Shown one piece after another: positions 53,717-63,785 of a stretch of 64,000 nt of DNA (position 1 is the first letter of the stretch; each line of letters starts with the position of its first letter). The position numbers were made by a program, and so were the translations under genes. Source of the DNA: an uncultured Rubripirellula sp. (GTDB lineage: Bacteria > Planctomycetota > Planctomycetia > Pirellulales > Pirellulaceae); assembly GCA_938045805.1 (NCBI GenBank), contig CALIBL010000067.1, forward strand, positions 41,663-105,662, given 5' to 3'. The notes beneath the pieces are model-generated. The model saw only the letters and a program-made list of their open reading frames with translations. It had not been told where the DNA came from and made no database searches.

Positions 53717-54769
53717 CTAGGTTTCCATTTCGCTGAAAAAACGCTCCAAGGTGCGTGCACACTGCTTGCTGTAACGACCTCGATCCATCCACTGATCCAG
53801 TTCTCGCCTCGCTTCGATCGCTCGTGAGGGCTGAGTTAACGCCATATCGAGCGCCTGCTCAACACCGCTGACCACACTTTGGCCGGATTGAACCTGAACC
53901 ACAGAATACGACGGAATTGGCACCAAAAATTCATAAGGACTCAGATCTTCAGTCACCAACATGCAGCCCGCGTAAATCGCTTCGTAATGGCGAAATGTCC
54001 ACGGAGCGTAGCCCGAAGGTGCTAAGGCGACTTTGGATTGACAAAGCCCCTCAAAATACTCAGAGAACCCAACCTTCGTACGGCCCATCCAACAGTCATC
54101 AGGAATCTTCTGACTTTCAAACTCCTCACGCCAAGATCGACCACCCACCAAGCCGCCCCATCGCCTGAAATCGGACTCCGAATTGGCAAGCTCGACCAAC
54201 CACTGAAGCCTCACATTGGAACTGAGATCGCCCGTTGGACGCGCTACGAAACCCACGTCAAACGGGCGATCACACAGTGGCTTGGCAACGTGACTACTCG
54301 AGCGGCGCAGCTTCCAATGCAGGCGATTGTTCAGTGGCGGACGCTTGATCGGCAGCAATCCAATTCGAAGAGGAAGAGACCATCGCCGGTCCCTAAAATG
54401 CTTCAGGCAACAGTCCGCTTTGGAAAGTAGAAACGCCTCGTCGGAATATAGAAAATTGATGCCATCATGATCGGAAGAATCATAAAGCAGCATCCGCCGG
54501 TAACGCACTTTCCTCAGATGCTCTGGGCTCAAACGCGTGGGAACGCCAACCATGAGATAGTCCGTCTGCCAAGTCTCCGTTCGCTCTAAAAGCTCAGATG
54601 GACGCAGTAACTCAACGGATTCGCGGCCGTAGTATTCTCGAAGGAACCAATACAGACACAATTCACCATAGCCACCAAACATAGCGGCAAACAACCAGTA
54701 AAGCCGACTCCCCTTGTAGCCTGCATCATGCTTGGATCGATCACTGATAACGATCGTGAATTTTGGCAT
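53717..54769 (-). CDS. Exostosin-like glycosyltransferase family protein
   Basis: A 350-residue protein with GT-B-type features in its C-terminal half: GFVARPTGDLS, then a region RWGGLVGGRSWREEF, KVGFSEYFEGLCQSKVALAPSGYAPWTFRHYEAIYAGCMLVTEDLSPYE. The segment around KVALAPSGYAPWTFRHYEAIYAGC is like the nucleotide-sugar-facing end of exostosin-like transferases. No membrane segment is seen. It lies between the transporter and a TIM-barrel isomerase-like gene. Donor and acceptor sugars are unknown. Confidence 0.65.
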   Translation of the reverse strand: MPKFTIVISDRSKHDAGYKGSRLYWLFAAMFGGYGELCLYWFLREYYGRESVELLRPSELLERTETWQTDYLMVGVPTRLSPEHLRKVRYRRMLLYDSSDHDGINFLYSDEAFLLSKADCCLKHFRDRRWSLPLRIGLLPIKRPPLNNRLHWKLRRSSSHVAKPLCDRPFDVGFVARPTGDLSSNVRLQWLVELANSESDFRRWGGLVGGRSWREEFESQKIPDDCWMGRTKVGFSEYFEGLCQSKVALAPSGYAPWTFRHYEAIYAGCMLVTEDLSPYEFLVPIPSYSVVQVQSGQSVVSGVEQALDMALTQPSRAIEARRELDQWMDRGRYSKQCARTLERFFSEMET

Positions 54770-54878
54770 TTCAACCCGCGAGGATCTGAGTTCATGCAGC
54801 GGCTCAAAGCGACAGACTTATACCTTGAAGGCATCGGCATGCCGTTAGAAGCTGCACCAATCAACGTGAGCAACTGAA

Positions 54879-55955
54879 TTATTTCTCGGCAACGAACTTT
54901 TGAACTCGCTGCATGATTGGGTTCAACCGCGCAAAGCAAGTCTCGGCAGTTGCGATTGGATTGTACCCCGCTTGACGATGGATCATCGAACTGACCTCGA
55001 CATTGACGAAGCCGCGATAGTCCTTTCGATGGAGGTGCTCAAACATGAACTCGTAATCCGTCTCGCCGTCACCTGGCAAGAGGTACTGATGCTTCCCCAG
55101 TGTCCCGCGACTGTCCTTAACTTGAATGTATGGTGAGGCGGGTAACAGAGCATCTAAGCTCTCCTCTAGCCCCAGACCTTCTAGAGAATAATGACTGTAG
55201 TCGTAGACCAATTTGAGACGATCACTGGCAACCTTCTCGATCAACCATAGTGCCTGCTCCGGACGACTAACCAGATGTGAAGCATGTGGTTTAAAGCAGA
55301 TGACCACCCCGGATTGTTCCGCAACTTCGGCCCATCCTCTCAACTCAGACACAAGTTGATCCTTGGAACGCTCCCAGTCACCAGATTTGCCACCGACAAT
55401 TGATTGAACAACCGGTGGAGAGGGCTGACTGAGTTGCTTGGCAAACGCTGTCGCCGCTCGCAGCCGCCGGATATTTTCCTGATGGCGATCCCGACCTCCA
55501 AGACACGGCAGGCTCTCAAGCAGCGAGGGGACGACAAGCCGGTTTGAATGAAACGCGTCATTAAGGCGGTCAATTCCAACGGCGGACAAGGAAGGGATTG
55601 AAGTGGGCCAACCGTCGATCAGGCATAACTCGAGTCCCTGATAACCGATTCTCGAAGTCTCCTTGATCGCCTCCAGTGCAGTTAGTCCCTTCATCCCGTA
55701 AGTCCCGAAGCCGAGACGGAAACCTTGATTGGCCGGAACACTCTCGGATACCGACTCACCATCCACCACTGACTGATTCAAATCTTCCGCAATCGCATTG
55801 CTAACGATGGAGTGAATTCCGACACCAATCCCAAGTCGCGTCCACACCCCCATACCCGCGGCAATGCTCGAATGCAACACGGATCGCCTCTGAACCGATC
55901 CCTGCTGCAAAGATCGACCTTCCAAACCTTCAAGCTCGCTTGTCACTCTTCTCAT
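54879..55955 (-). CDS. Exported sugar-phosphate isomerase/epimerase-like TIM-barrel protein
   Basis: A 358-residue AP-endonuclease-2-fold protein. A twin-arginine-like start (QRRSVLHSSIAAGMGVW) suggests folded export. The barrel begins LGFGTYGMKGLTALEAIKETSRIGYQGLEL, then VVICFKPHASHLVSRPEQALWL, LVYDYSHYSLEGLGLEESLD, YIQVKDSRG, and the closing DYRGFVNVEVSS. Metal-binding Glu, Asp and His positions of the fold are roughly conserved. Planctomycetes often encode exported members; substrate is not known. It is divergent from the DUF1592-type gene. ATG at 55955 is used. Confidence 0.8.
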   Translation of the reverse strand: MRRVTSELEGLEGRSLQQGSVQRRSVLHSSIAAGMGVWTRLGIGVGIHSIVSNAIAEDLNQSVVDGESVSESVPANQGFRLGFGTYGMKGLTALEAIKETSRIGYQGLELCLIDGWPTSIPSLSAVGIDRLNDAFHSNRLVVPSLLESLPCLGGRDRHQENIRRLRAATAFAKQLSQPSPPVVQSIVGGKSGDWERSKDQLVSELRGWAEVAEQSGVVICFKPHASHLVSRPEQALWLIEKVASDRLKLVYDYSHYSLEGLGLEESLDALLPASPYIQVKDSRGTLGKHQYLLPGDGETDYEFMFEHLHRKDYRGFVNVEVSSMIHRQAGYNPIATAETCFARLNPIMQRVQKFVAEK

Positions 55956-56288
55956 CAATCCAATTCCGCCCCTGACTCGCACTCACTCGAACAACATGCC
56001 GAACACTCGTTCGACCTCGCTCTGATCCCTCCGGGCCCAAAGCCCGTTTTCACTATCACAAAACATACCCGATTCGGATGAGGTAAAAAACAAGCAAACG
56101 AAGGGGTAAGAAATAGGCTCCTTCACAAAATCAATCACCGCCTAAAGACTGTCAAACAAAAGCGAAACAGACAAACCGATTCTGTCGTGACTCGCGTAAA
56201 AAAGTGGTCTACAATCGGCCCGAGAGTGCATCAAGATGAGTCTAAAGAAGAACCAAAACCTTGATCCCCCACACGAAACGCTAACACC
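55956..56288. other. Divergent gap of about 330 bp
   Basis: It lies between the TIM-barrel gene and the DUF1592-type gene. A plus-strand open frame (55812-56081) overlaps the former and is unlike any protein. The stretch presumably holds both promoters; no element was identified. Confidence 0.3.
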
Positions 56289-59200
56289 ATGAATCGGAGG
56301 CCAGTCTCGCGCACGTTGCCCATTCGCGTCGTTGCTCTACTAGCGTTGATAAATCCCGCGTTGGGAGCCGAGCAATCGGCTGAATCCAGTGACACAGCCA
56401 CTCCATCGGCTGACCAAGTGGAAATCACAACTAGCGACGAGCAGTTTTCTCAAATGGTCAAACCGCTGCTGCAGCAGTATTGCATCGATTGCCACAGTGG
56501 CACCGAAGCGGAAGCGATGTTCGATTTAACTGTCTTCCAGTCGCACCAACAGGTAGCAGAAGGCTTTCAAGTTTGGGAAGTTCTCGTCGATCGTATCATG
56601 TCAAACGAGATGCCACCCGCGGACGTGGATCATCAGCCAAGCCAGCGACAAAGAACTGAAATCGCAAACTGGTTTAACAAACTCAAGAAGATTGAATCCG
56701 ATCGAACCTCTGGAGATCCGGGTGAGGTTTTGGTTAGACGGCTGAATCACTCTGAATACAATCGCACCATCCGTGACCTAACCGGCTTCGATTTACGCCC
56801 CACGGCAACTTTCCCGATCGACCCCGCTAACCCAGCCGGATTCGACAACACCGGTGAATCGCTGACGATGTCACCTGCACTTCTAAACAAGTACCTTGCG
56901 GCAGCAAGATTTGTCACGGAACACCTGGTACTAACACCCGACTCCATCGCATTCGCACCCCATCAAGTGATCACCGATACCGACCGCGATAAATACTGCG
57001 TCAAACGGATCATCAACTTTTATGAACACTTAACGACCGACTACTGCAACTACCTCATCGCAGCATGGAAATGGAAGCTCTTGACTGAATCCGATCAAAC
57101 TCGAGGGCGTTTTGATTCAATTGAGGGTTTTGCCGCGAATGAAAACCTCAGTAAAAAATATCTCACAACCATTTGGAACCTGCTTCATCAACCAACAGTC
57201 GAAGGTGGACCGGTCAACTATCTCCAAACGCAATGGGAGCAGTTACCGAACGCACCTGAAAGCGTTCAAACCGTAGATCGTCGATGCAAAGAACTTGAGA
57301 AGGTCATTCAACAGCTACGTGGCTCACTCACCTTTGAGTTTCCCAACATCAGAATTGAAGGCGGCAACCCCGGCTCCCAACCATTCGTTTTGTGGAAAAA
57401 TCGGCAGTACGTAAAACACCGTCAACTGGCCAACCTTGAAAGACTCGCTCACGCAACCGCCAGTACGGCAGGGCCAAGCAAAAACGCACAAGGTCCTGGT
57501 CGTGAGGAGATTAGCCAAATCTCGCGTGAACAAATCGTCCATGGCCTTCTTCAGTTGCCCGAGGACGAGAGTCTAAGAGAGGCGATCAAGAAAGAATTCC
57601 AAAATTTCTGTGAGGTATTCCCCGATGCAATGTACGTCTCGGAACGCGGCAGGGATTACGTCGCAGCTAATCAAAAACAAGATGGTGAAAAGGGGCGTCT
57701 GCTGAGTGCTGGATTTCACAGCATGATGGGTTACTTCCGAGACGACCAACCCCTTTACGATTTAATGCTTGACGAGTCACAGCAACGTGAGCTTGATCAG
57801 CTATGGAACGAGCTCAATTTTGTCTCGGATGCTCCGAGCCGGCAGTACTCTGGCTTCCTTTGGTTTGACCGAACCGATTCACGCTACCTCCGTGACGAAA
57901 TGTTCGACTTTGCACGCCCTGAAAACCGATCTGCGTTGGACGAAAGTCAGATCGCGAAACTGGGCCAACTCTATCGCGAGAAAGCAATCGCCAGTGGCGC
58001 GGGGGATCGAGAACTCGAGGCGATTGACAGTTTCTTCTCTGAAATCAACGCACAGATTCGGCAGGTCGAATCACAACGCATCGAGGCCGAACCAGCACAT
58101 TTACATGCATTGATTGAATTTGCGGCAAAAGCATACCGGAGGCCACTCACCCCTTCGGACGTTGAAGAACTAAATCAGTTTTACCGGCAGCGACGCGAAT
58201 TTGACAAACTCAGTCACCGAGAGTCGGTCGAAGACACTCTGGTCTCGATCTTGATGTCACCATACTTCTGTTACCACCTTGAGCTCGCGACGAATTCATC
58301 CACACCCGTGAGATTGAGTGACAATGATCTGGCAAATCGACTGAGCTATCTCCTGTGGTCCAGCCAACCAGATGATGAACTACTCATTACTGCGAAAGCT
58401 CAAGAGTTAGGGTCGCATGATCAAGTGAACAAGCAAACCCAACGCATGATTCAAGATGAAAAAATCTTGGGATGGGCAACAGAATTTGGCGGACAGTGGC
58501 TCGATTTCCGTCAGTTCCAGTCACATAACAGTGTCGATCGCGAAACATTTCCTCAGTTCAACTCGTCACTCCGCGAGTCAATGTATCAGGAACCAATCCG
58601 ATTACTGGTCCATTCGATTCAGAACAACCGCCCCGTCACCGAACTGATCTTAGGAAACGACACCTTTGTCAACGGAGTACTCGCGGCACACTATGGGATC
58701 GAAATCAAAAGGAACGAATCCGGTACAGTAGCTAACGCGCTGACCGCCCCGCCAAAGCCTCAGAGCAATCAGCAGGCTGGTGACGACTGGATCCATCTCC
58801 AAGATGCGAGACCGTATGGCCGGGGCGGACTGCTGGGGATGGCGGTTTTCCAAACCAAGAATTCACCGGGACTCCGGACCAGCCCTGTCAAAAGAGGGTA
58901 CTGGGTCGTTAAACAACTCCTCGGCGAAAGAATCCCGCCCCCACCCCCGAATGTCCCAGAACTCCCTGATAACGAAGCACTCATGGGAAAGTTAACTCTT
59001 CGTGAATCGCTGGCCTTGCATCGGGAACACACGAGTTGCGCCGGGTGTCATCAACGATTTGATTCCATTGGCCTTGCCTTTGAAGGATACGGTCCCGTTG
59101 GTGAGCGTCGGACTCATGACTTGGGAGGTCGAGTCATTGAAATTGATGTCGCGTTTCCTGGTGTTGGTGACGAAACCATTGAAACGAAAGGCCGAGGAAT

Positions 59201-59444
59201 CGAAGGCCTCAAAGAATACATGCGAGCGATCCGCATCAATGAATTCGTCGACAACCTCTGCCGAAAACTTCTCTCTTACTCACTCGGCCGTAGTTTACAA
59301 TTATCGGATGAGCGTCTGGTTGAAACCATGAAGCGTTTGGCCACTGAGAAACAAGCTGGGTTCCAAGACCTTCTTGAAGTCGTGATCAGCAGTGAGCAGT
59401 TCACGAATAAACGAGCACGGCTTACTGAAGCGGAGACCCTCTGA
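56289..59444 (+). CDS. Planctomycete cytochrome-like protein of the DUF1592 group
   Basis: A 1051-residue exported protein (signal [18 protein letters not shown]). The N-terminal part holds a c-type haem-like motif YCIDCHSG (CIDCH 65-69) in a PSCyt1-like domain, followed by the DUF1587-like [18 protein letters not shown] and [22 protein letters not shown]. The C-terminal regions match DUF1592/DUF1588/DUF1585: [43 protein letters not shown] sequence, and a second CAGCH motif near 916-920 in [28 protein letters not shown]. These proteins, with their DUF1552 partners, are common in planctomycetes and may serve extracellular redox or polysaccharide work; function is not established. Confidence 0.88.
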   Translation: MNRRPVSRTLPIRVVALLALINPALGAEQSAESSDTATPSADQVEITTSDEQFSQMVKPLLQQYCIDCHSGTEAEAMFDLTVFQSHQQVAEGFQVWEVLVDRIMSNEMPPADVDHQPSQRQRTEIANWFNKLKKIESDRTSGDPGEVLVRRLNHSEYNRTIRDLTGFDLRPTATFPIDPANPAGFDNTGESLTMSPALLNKYLAAARFVTEHLVLTPDSIAFAPHQVITDTDRDKYCVKRIINFYEHLTTDYCNYLIAAWKWKLLTESDQTRGRFDSIEGFAANENLSKKYLTTIWNLLHQPTVEGGPVNYLQTQWEQLPNAPESVQTVDRRCKELEKVIQQLRGSLTFEFPNIRIEGGNPGSQPFVLWKNRQYVKHRQLANLERLAHATASTAGPSKNAQGPGREEISQISREQIVHGLLQLPEDESLREAIKKEFQNFCEVFPDAMYVSERGRDYVAANQKQDGEKGRLLSAGFHSMMGYFRDDQPLYDLMLDESQQRELDQLWNELNFVSDAPSRQYSGFLWFDRTDSRYLRDEMFDFARPENRSALDESQIAKLGQLYREKAIASGAGDRELEAIDSFFSEINAQIRQVESQRIEAEPAHLHALIEFAAKAYRRPLTPSDVEELNQFYRQRREFDKLSHRESVEDTLVSILMSPYFCYHLELATNSSTPVRLSDNDLANRLSYLLWSSQPDDELLITAKAQELGSHDQVNKQTQRMIQDEKILGWATEFGGQWLDFRQFQSHNSVDRETFPQFNSSLRESMYQEPIRLLVHSIQNNRPVTELILGNDTFVNGVLAAHYGIEIKRNESGTVANALTAPPKPQSNQQAGDDWIHLQDARPYGRGGLLGMAVFQTKNSPGLRTSPVKRGYWVVKQLLGERIPPPPPNVPELPDNEALMGKLTLRESLALHREHTSCAGCHQRFDSIGLAFEGYGPVGERRTHDLGGRVIEIDVAFPGVGDETIETKGRGIEGLKEYMRAIRINEFVDNLCRKLLSYSLGRSLQLSDERLVETMKRLATEKQAGFQDLLEVVISSEQFTNKRARLTEAETL

Positions 59445-59546
59445 CTGTCTTCCCACGCAAACACAAAGCACTTGCATCCCAAAGAATGCAATCCAACCGA
59501 ACATCGAGAACGATCGTCATTCATTCCTAATTCGGCCCGTAACAAG

Positions 59547-60926
59547 ATGAATCTTAGAAATCATCCTCTCCCAATTGCGCAGCGAGTGGACCATCGCAAA
59601 CAGTCCCGAGGGTTAATCAATCGCCGAACACTTCTACGTGGAACGGGGACTGCAATCGCGCTACCGTGGATGGAATCAACGGCGGTTTGGGGGGATCAAA
59701 ATGAGGGACAAACACAGCCGAGTGTTTGTCCGCAGAGATTCGCCGTCCTGTTCATGGCATGTGGGGTTCATACCGACCACTGGTGGGCCAAGGGAGAAGG
59801 CTCGGAGATGGAGTTAGGTAAGAGCCTGACGCCACTGTCAAATCTGACCTCCAAAATCAATGTGGTGCAAGGACTGTTTAACCAAAACGCAACTGGCGTC
59901 GGGATTCACCCTGGACAAACCGGTAATATCCTATCCGGAGCATCCCTACAGAAAGGAGCGGAGCTGAAAGGTGGCATTAGCATCGATCAACTCCTCGCCA
60001 ATGAACTTGGTCAAACCACTTCAGTACCAAGCATGGTGCTCGGGTGCGAACAACCAACGACCGGCTACCACGAAACCAATTTCTCCATGGCGTACAGCTC
60101 CCATATCTCATGGCAAAACGCGACCTCACCGGTCCCGATGGAAGTCTACCCTTCGTTGGCGTTTGACAGCTTGTTTGATAACAAAGGCAACAAGAGAAAC
60201 AAAAGCATTCTGGACCGAGTGAACGAACATGCCAGCGACATTAGGAGATCGGTAGGCTACGCCGATCGGGCTAAGCTGGATGAATACCTTTCGAGCGTAC
60301 GGGAGGTTGAAAAGAGAATTGAGCAGATGCGAGGCGGGCAAGAAACCGCTGCACAAAAGAGCCAGCAATCGGGGAAACCGCTTCCGACCATGGATCGCCC
60401 GGAAAATGGACTGCCGGAGGACATACGCGAGCACATGAAACTGATGTGCGACCTGATAGCGATTGCGATGCAGACAGATAAGACTCGTTTCGCAAGCTTG
60501 CTGCTATGCCGCGACATCTCAGGGTTGTTCTATCCCTTCTTGGGCGTTCGCAATGCACATCACTCTGCATCACATCACGACACCTCTGAAGAATGGGAAC
60601 GCATTTCACGTTTTTACTGCGAGCAATTCGCCTATCTCGCCTCAAAACTTGATTCGATGCAGGAAGCCGATGGCACGGTTTTGGATCATTCCTGCCTGAT
60701 GTTCGTCAACAACATGTGGTCAGGTAGCCGGCACGATTCATCTCGGGTGCCGCTGCTCCTCGCCGGCGGGCTTGGTGGCCAATTAAAAACCGGACGAGTT
60801 CTTGACTATACCGCCTCCCCTAACGGTGAGCGCAAGCTCTGTAGTCTCTATCTTTCGCTCGCACAACGCATGGGAGTCTCGATCGATCGTTTTGGTGATG
60901 CCGAGACTCCTTTGGCCAATCTCTAG
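59547..60926 (+). CDS. DUF1552 family protein with Tat signal
   Basis: A 459-residue protein that starts with a twin-arginine signal (INRRTLLRGTGTAIALPW). The DUF1552 body has FAVLFMACGVHTDHWW, GKSLTPLSNLTSKINVVQGL, GIHPGQTGNILSGASLQKG, CEQPTTGYHETNFSMAYSSH, ILDRVNEHASDIRRSVGYAD, ITLHHITT-like histidine-rich HHSASHHDTSEEWERI and SCLMFVNNMWSGSRHDSSRVP. It starts about 100 bp after the DUF1592-type gene and is its usual partner. The ATG at 59547 was chosen over a TTG at 59472 that lacks protein-like sequence. Confidence 0.9.
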   Translation: MNLRNHPLPIAQRVDHRKQSRGLINRRTLLRGTGTAIALPWMESTAVWGDQNEGQTQPSVCPQRFAVLFMACGVHTDHWWAKGEGSEMELGKSLTPLSNLTSKINVVQGLFNQNATGVGIHPGQTGNILSGASLQKGAELKGGISIDQLLANELGQTTSVPSMVLGCEQPTTGYHETNFSMAYSSHISWQNATSPVPMEVYPSLAFDSLFDNKGNKRNKSILDRVNEHASDIRRSVGYADRAKLDEYLSSVREVEKRIEQMRGGQETAAQKSQQSGKPLPTMDRPENGLPEDIREHMKLMCDLIAIAMQTDKTRFASLLLCRDISGLFYPFLGVRNAHHSASHHDTSEEWERISRFYCEQFAYLASKLDSMQEADGTVLDHSCLMFVNNMWSGSRHDSSRVPLLLAGGLGGQLKTGRVLDYTASPNGERKLCSLYLSLAQRMGVSIDRFGDAETPLANL

Positions 60927-60967
60927 TCTCGCTCTAGAAGCGACAAGTTGAGAGCGAGTCGAACACG

Positions 60968-62218
60968 CTAACCTAAAAAGAGCGGCTTCAGGTGACGATC
61001 GAAAATATTTTTCGTCACTTCGGCCGACACAATTTCTCGATGCTTCTTCAGCAGATCGGTGTAACGCTCACCAGCTTTTGCAGCCACCTTGAAGGAAACG
61101 TGCAGCAACTGTCGGACGTTAGCGTTGAATTCCTCGTGGCCAGGAATATGACGAATCGCGTTGGCCATTTGTGCGCCACTCCAACCTTTGACCGTTTCGA
61201 CATCAGGCAATTGCGATCGATCAATGTCGATGACCGATGCATAGGGTGCACACAACTCATCAACATGCTCATAGGAGTAGGTATAAATCTCTTTCGCCAA
61301 CTCCAACCCGTCGCCTCCTGCTTCAGCCAAGCCGATGAGTTCTTCAAGCCAAGTCGTCCCCGCAGTCTTCAGATGCACTCCGGCACCTGTTCTCTGCAAA
61401 GCTCGCCGAATGATCGGATAAAGACTGAATTTATCGCTACCACTATGGACGCTGAGCTTGAGGTTGGCAGGTAATCCGTACGACTCGATTGCATGAGCAA
61501 TGACCGCAAGATCGTCATTAAACTCTTTTTCGAATTGAGTGAGATCGCCAACGTAATCAACGCCCTTATTGAATCGGCCCGTGAATTTAGGAGCAATCGT
61601 CTGCAACTTGATTCCCTCGTCCGCTAGTGCAGCGAGGATCACCAATAACTCCGGCGGTGTTTGAGGTGCATCGGTCTCATCCATTGACACCTCCGCGATG
61701 AATCCATCTTCACCTTTAGAAGCCTCGATGTGACGGTAGATTTCGCCCGCTTCTTTTACTGCTAGCAGGTATTTGGATGCGACGGCTCGAACATCCTCCC
61801 GGCTGATGACCATGGGTTCATCGATCCCTGAAATCGAAAGTGTTCCCACCAATTCTGGGTGTTTCTCCATGAACCCATCAATGGCAGCCGTCTCGGGCTC
61901 TTTCCCAATGGAATCGGCAACGTCGATCGTGAAAAAATCAGAGCACCCAAGATATGCATCGACTGTAGCAAGTTGAATATGGTCAGCGTCAACGTACCAA
62001 GGAGAATCCCAGTTCATTTCATCCACAGCGAGCTTTGCCGCATCAAATACGCTCTGCGGCTCAGATCCCACAAAGCTGTGCTCCCGATTCGACTTGTTCC
62101 AAACCGGAGCAACATGAACCCCTTCGGCAGCAAGGAGTTCAAAAGCACGTAATTGCGCCTTTGCCTGATGGGCGAAACGGTCACCAACGCCGAATGAAAA
62201 TCGCTCTAAAGGGTTCAT
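60968..62218 (-). CDS. uxaE: Tagaturonate epimerase-like protein (UxaE family)
   Basis: A 416-residue protein like the UxaE family, which interconverts D-tagaturonate and D-fructuronate in galacturonate use. Diagnostic segments: FSFGVGDRFAHQAKAQLRAF, WNKSNREHSFVGSEPQSV, WYVDADHIQLATVDAYLGCSDFFTIDVADS, AEVSMDETDAPQTPPELLVIL, KFTGRFNKGVDYVGDL, KLSVHSGSDKFSLYPIIRRAL and HLKTAGTTWLEELIGLAEAGGDG. The length is as expected. It runs alone, divergent from a DUF1805 gene. Role in degrading pectic or algal uronates is inferred. Confidence 0.85.
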   Translation of the reverse strand: MNPLERFSFGVGDRFAHQAKAQLRAFELLAAEGVHVAPVWNKSNREHSFVGSEPQSVFDAAKLAVDEMNWDSPWYVDADHIQLATVDAYLGCSDFFTIDVADSIGKEPETAAIDGFMEKHPELVGTLSISGIDEPMVISREDVRAVASKYLLAVKEAGEIYRHIEASKGEDGFIAEVSMDETDAPQTPPELLVILAALADEGIKLQTIAPKFTGRFNKGVDYVGDLTQFEKEFNDDLAVIAHAIESYGLPANLKLSVHSGSDKFSLYPIIRRALQRTGAGVHLKTAGTTWLEELIGLAEAGGDGLELAKEIYTYSYEHVDELCAPYASVIDIDRSQLPDVETVKGWSGAQMANAIRHIPGHEEFNANVRQLLHVSFKVAAKAGERYTDLLKKHREIVSAEVTKNIFDRHLKPLFLG

Positions 62219-62416
62219 AGCTCAAGACTGTTTGTGGAAGTAATGATTCGTTTTTCTGCGCTCCGACAGGCAATCAAGCAAAGCAAAGCCGCCGTGCCGG
62301 CTGATAGTTTGACCTAAATCAAATCATTTGGAAACCGTGTTGCACCGCAACACGAATTGAGAAAGATCCGGTAAGATTCGCTGCAAATCAATCCATTTTT
62401 TTGAGGCGGCAGGACG

Positions 62417-62752
62417 ATGACTGAAGAACTTCCAAGAAGCTCAACTCGTGCGATGCAATTCACCAACGGAACGGCAAATGGCTTCAGCCATCGCTGGCAA
62501 GGCGGGCAATACTGCTCCATCATCACCAAGTATGGAATCGTGGGATGCGGAATCTATGATCTTGAAACGCCCGCGGAATTTAATCAAGCCATCGCAATCG
62601 CTAAAGGAACTCCCGAGTGCCCATTGGTGGAACCTGAAGATCTCTTGGAAGCCAAAATTGTCGGCTTAACTCCCAAGGCCGCTGCTGCAGGAATCACCAT
62701 TGGTATGCGAGGCACTGAAGCAGTTGAAAAAATGCTCGCGGCCAGCGTTTGA
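62417..62752 (+). CDS. DUF1805 domain protein
   Basis: A 111-residue protein matching the DUF1805 fold: YCSIITKYGIVGCGIYDLETPAEFNQAIAIAKGTPECPLVEPEDLLEAKIVGLTPKAAAAGITIGMRG carries the family pattern (VGCGIYD, PLVEPEDLLEAKIVG and the terminal TEAVE). No function is known. ATG at 62417 has an AGGA upstream. It lies just 22 bp from the ogt gene on the same strand, so the two are likely co-transcribed. Confidence 0.88.
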   Translation: MTEELPRSSTRAMQFTNGTANGFSHRWQGGQYCSIITKYGIVGCGIYDLETPAEFNQAIAIAKGTPECPLVEPEDLLEAKIVGLTPKAAAAGITIGMRGTEAVEKMLAASV

Positions 62753-62774
62753 CGCACCGGAGTGAAACGCGAAC

Positions 62775-63323
62775 ATGACCATTGACATCATTCGATTGCA
62801 AATCCCCACTCCTGTCGGATCAGCTCAGGTTGAACTCAATGAGGGCGGATTCACTGCCGTCAGATTCGTGGATCTAACGACTCCTAAAACCTCGGGGAAT
62901 CGTCACAAGATTTGTGATGTAAAATCGGTTCTCGAAGCAGAGCCAATGCTTCGCGACTACGCCAAAAAGACGCGAGTCGGGATCTTACAAGGACTCGAAA
63001 GCTTGCTCGAGCTGCAGTGGGCTGACCGATTACCACTCGTAACCACAGGTACGCCATTTCAAATCTCGGTTTGGGACGCATTAGCTAGAATCCCGAGCGG
63101 GTGTACACACAGTTACCGCTGGTTGGCTCACGCAATCGGAAAGCCACATGCGACACGTGCAGTAGCAAATGCATGTGGCGTCAACCCTCTTGCCTACTTC
63201 ATCCCCTGCCACCGCATCATCAGGTCGGACGGACAACTAGGCGGCTATCGCTGGGGAATCGAAACCAAACGCTTCTTGATTGAACGGGAGAGTTCTCAGG
63301 GAAATCTAGCGTTGATTCTCTGA
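62775..63323 (+). CDS. ogt: Methylated-DNA--protein-cysteine methyltransferase
   Basis: A 182-residue O6-alkylguanine-DNA alkyltransferase. The active-site motif is PCHR (144-147, Cys145 nucleophile) in NPLAYFIPCHRIIRSDG, preceded by the DNA-binding helix segment TPFQISVWDALARIPSG and SYRWLAHAIGKPHATRAVANACG. GGYRWGIETKRFLIERE closes the domain. It removes alkyl groups from guanine O6 in a suicide reaction. The N-terminal part is short, as in Ogt-type members. Confidence 0.95.
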   Translation: MTIDIIRLQIPTPVGSAQVELNEGGFTAVRFVDLTTPKTSGNRHKICDVKSVLEAEPMLRDYAKKTRVGILQGLESLLELQWADRLPLVTTGTPFQISVWDALARIPSGCTHSYRWLAHAIGKPHATRAVANACGVNPLAYFIPCHRIIRSDGQLGGYRWGIETKRFLIERESSQGNLALIL

Positions 63324-63437
63324 AGGGCGTCTCAACAGAGTCCCGTATAACCGGAACACCCCGCTCGCCATTTCGTACTCGATCTCGCCGTTGTGCTTGC
63401 GGAATTGACGGGTTTAGCAAGAATAGGATCGTGTGCG

Positions 63438-63510
63438 GCCCCCTTCGTCTAGAGGCCCAGGACGCTGGATTCTCAGTCCAGAAACAGTAGTTCGAATCTG
63501 CTAGGGGGTA
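63438..63510 (+). tRNA. tRNA-Glu (anticodon CTC)
   Basis: A 73-nt cloverleaf. Acceptor stem GCCCCCT pairs with AGGGGGT (first pair G-U). D arm GTC with GGAC, anticodon arm CTGGA/TCCAG with loop TTCTCAG giving CTC, and T arm AGTAG/CTGCT with the standard TTCGAAT loop all form. CCA is not encoded. It follows ogt by about 110 bp and is closed by a terminator. Confidence 0.95.
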
Positions 63511-63519
63511 CTGCAATCA

Positions 63520-63557
63520 AAAAAAGGCCGTCGGAGATCTCTCCGGCGGCCTTTTTT
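63520..63557 (+). terminator. Rho-independent terminator after tRNA-Glu
   Basis: A GC-rich stem GGCCGTCGGAG (63526-63536) pairs with CTCCGGCGGCC (63541-63551), one T-G wobble, loop ATCT, then a run of six T. It starts just after the tRNA and ends its transcript. Confidence 0.92.
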
Positions 63558-63785
63558 CTGTTTCGGCTAGGTCGCCCCAAGTGCAATCTGATCTGTGCAA
63601 TGAGATCTCTGCAATCCGATTCATGGAATCCGAGCGCAGGGTTGGCTGAATTCGACCCTCAGTTCTTTAGGATTATCTGAACGCCCTTTCCGTTGTAACC
63701 CCATAAAATCGACGCCTTACTGGCCGGCGTCTGCCTTTAGCTTTATCGTCGTCAGCATCCAGCCATCAACTTGTTAAAGCATTGG

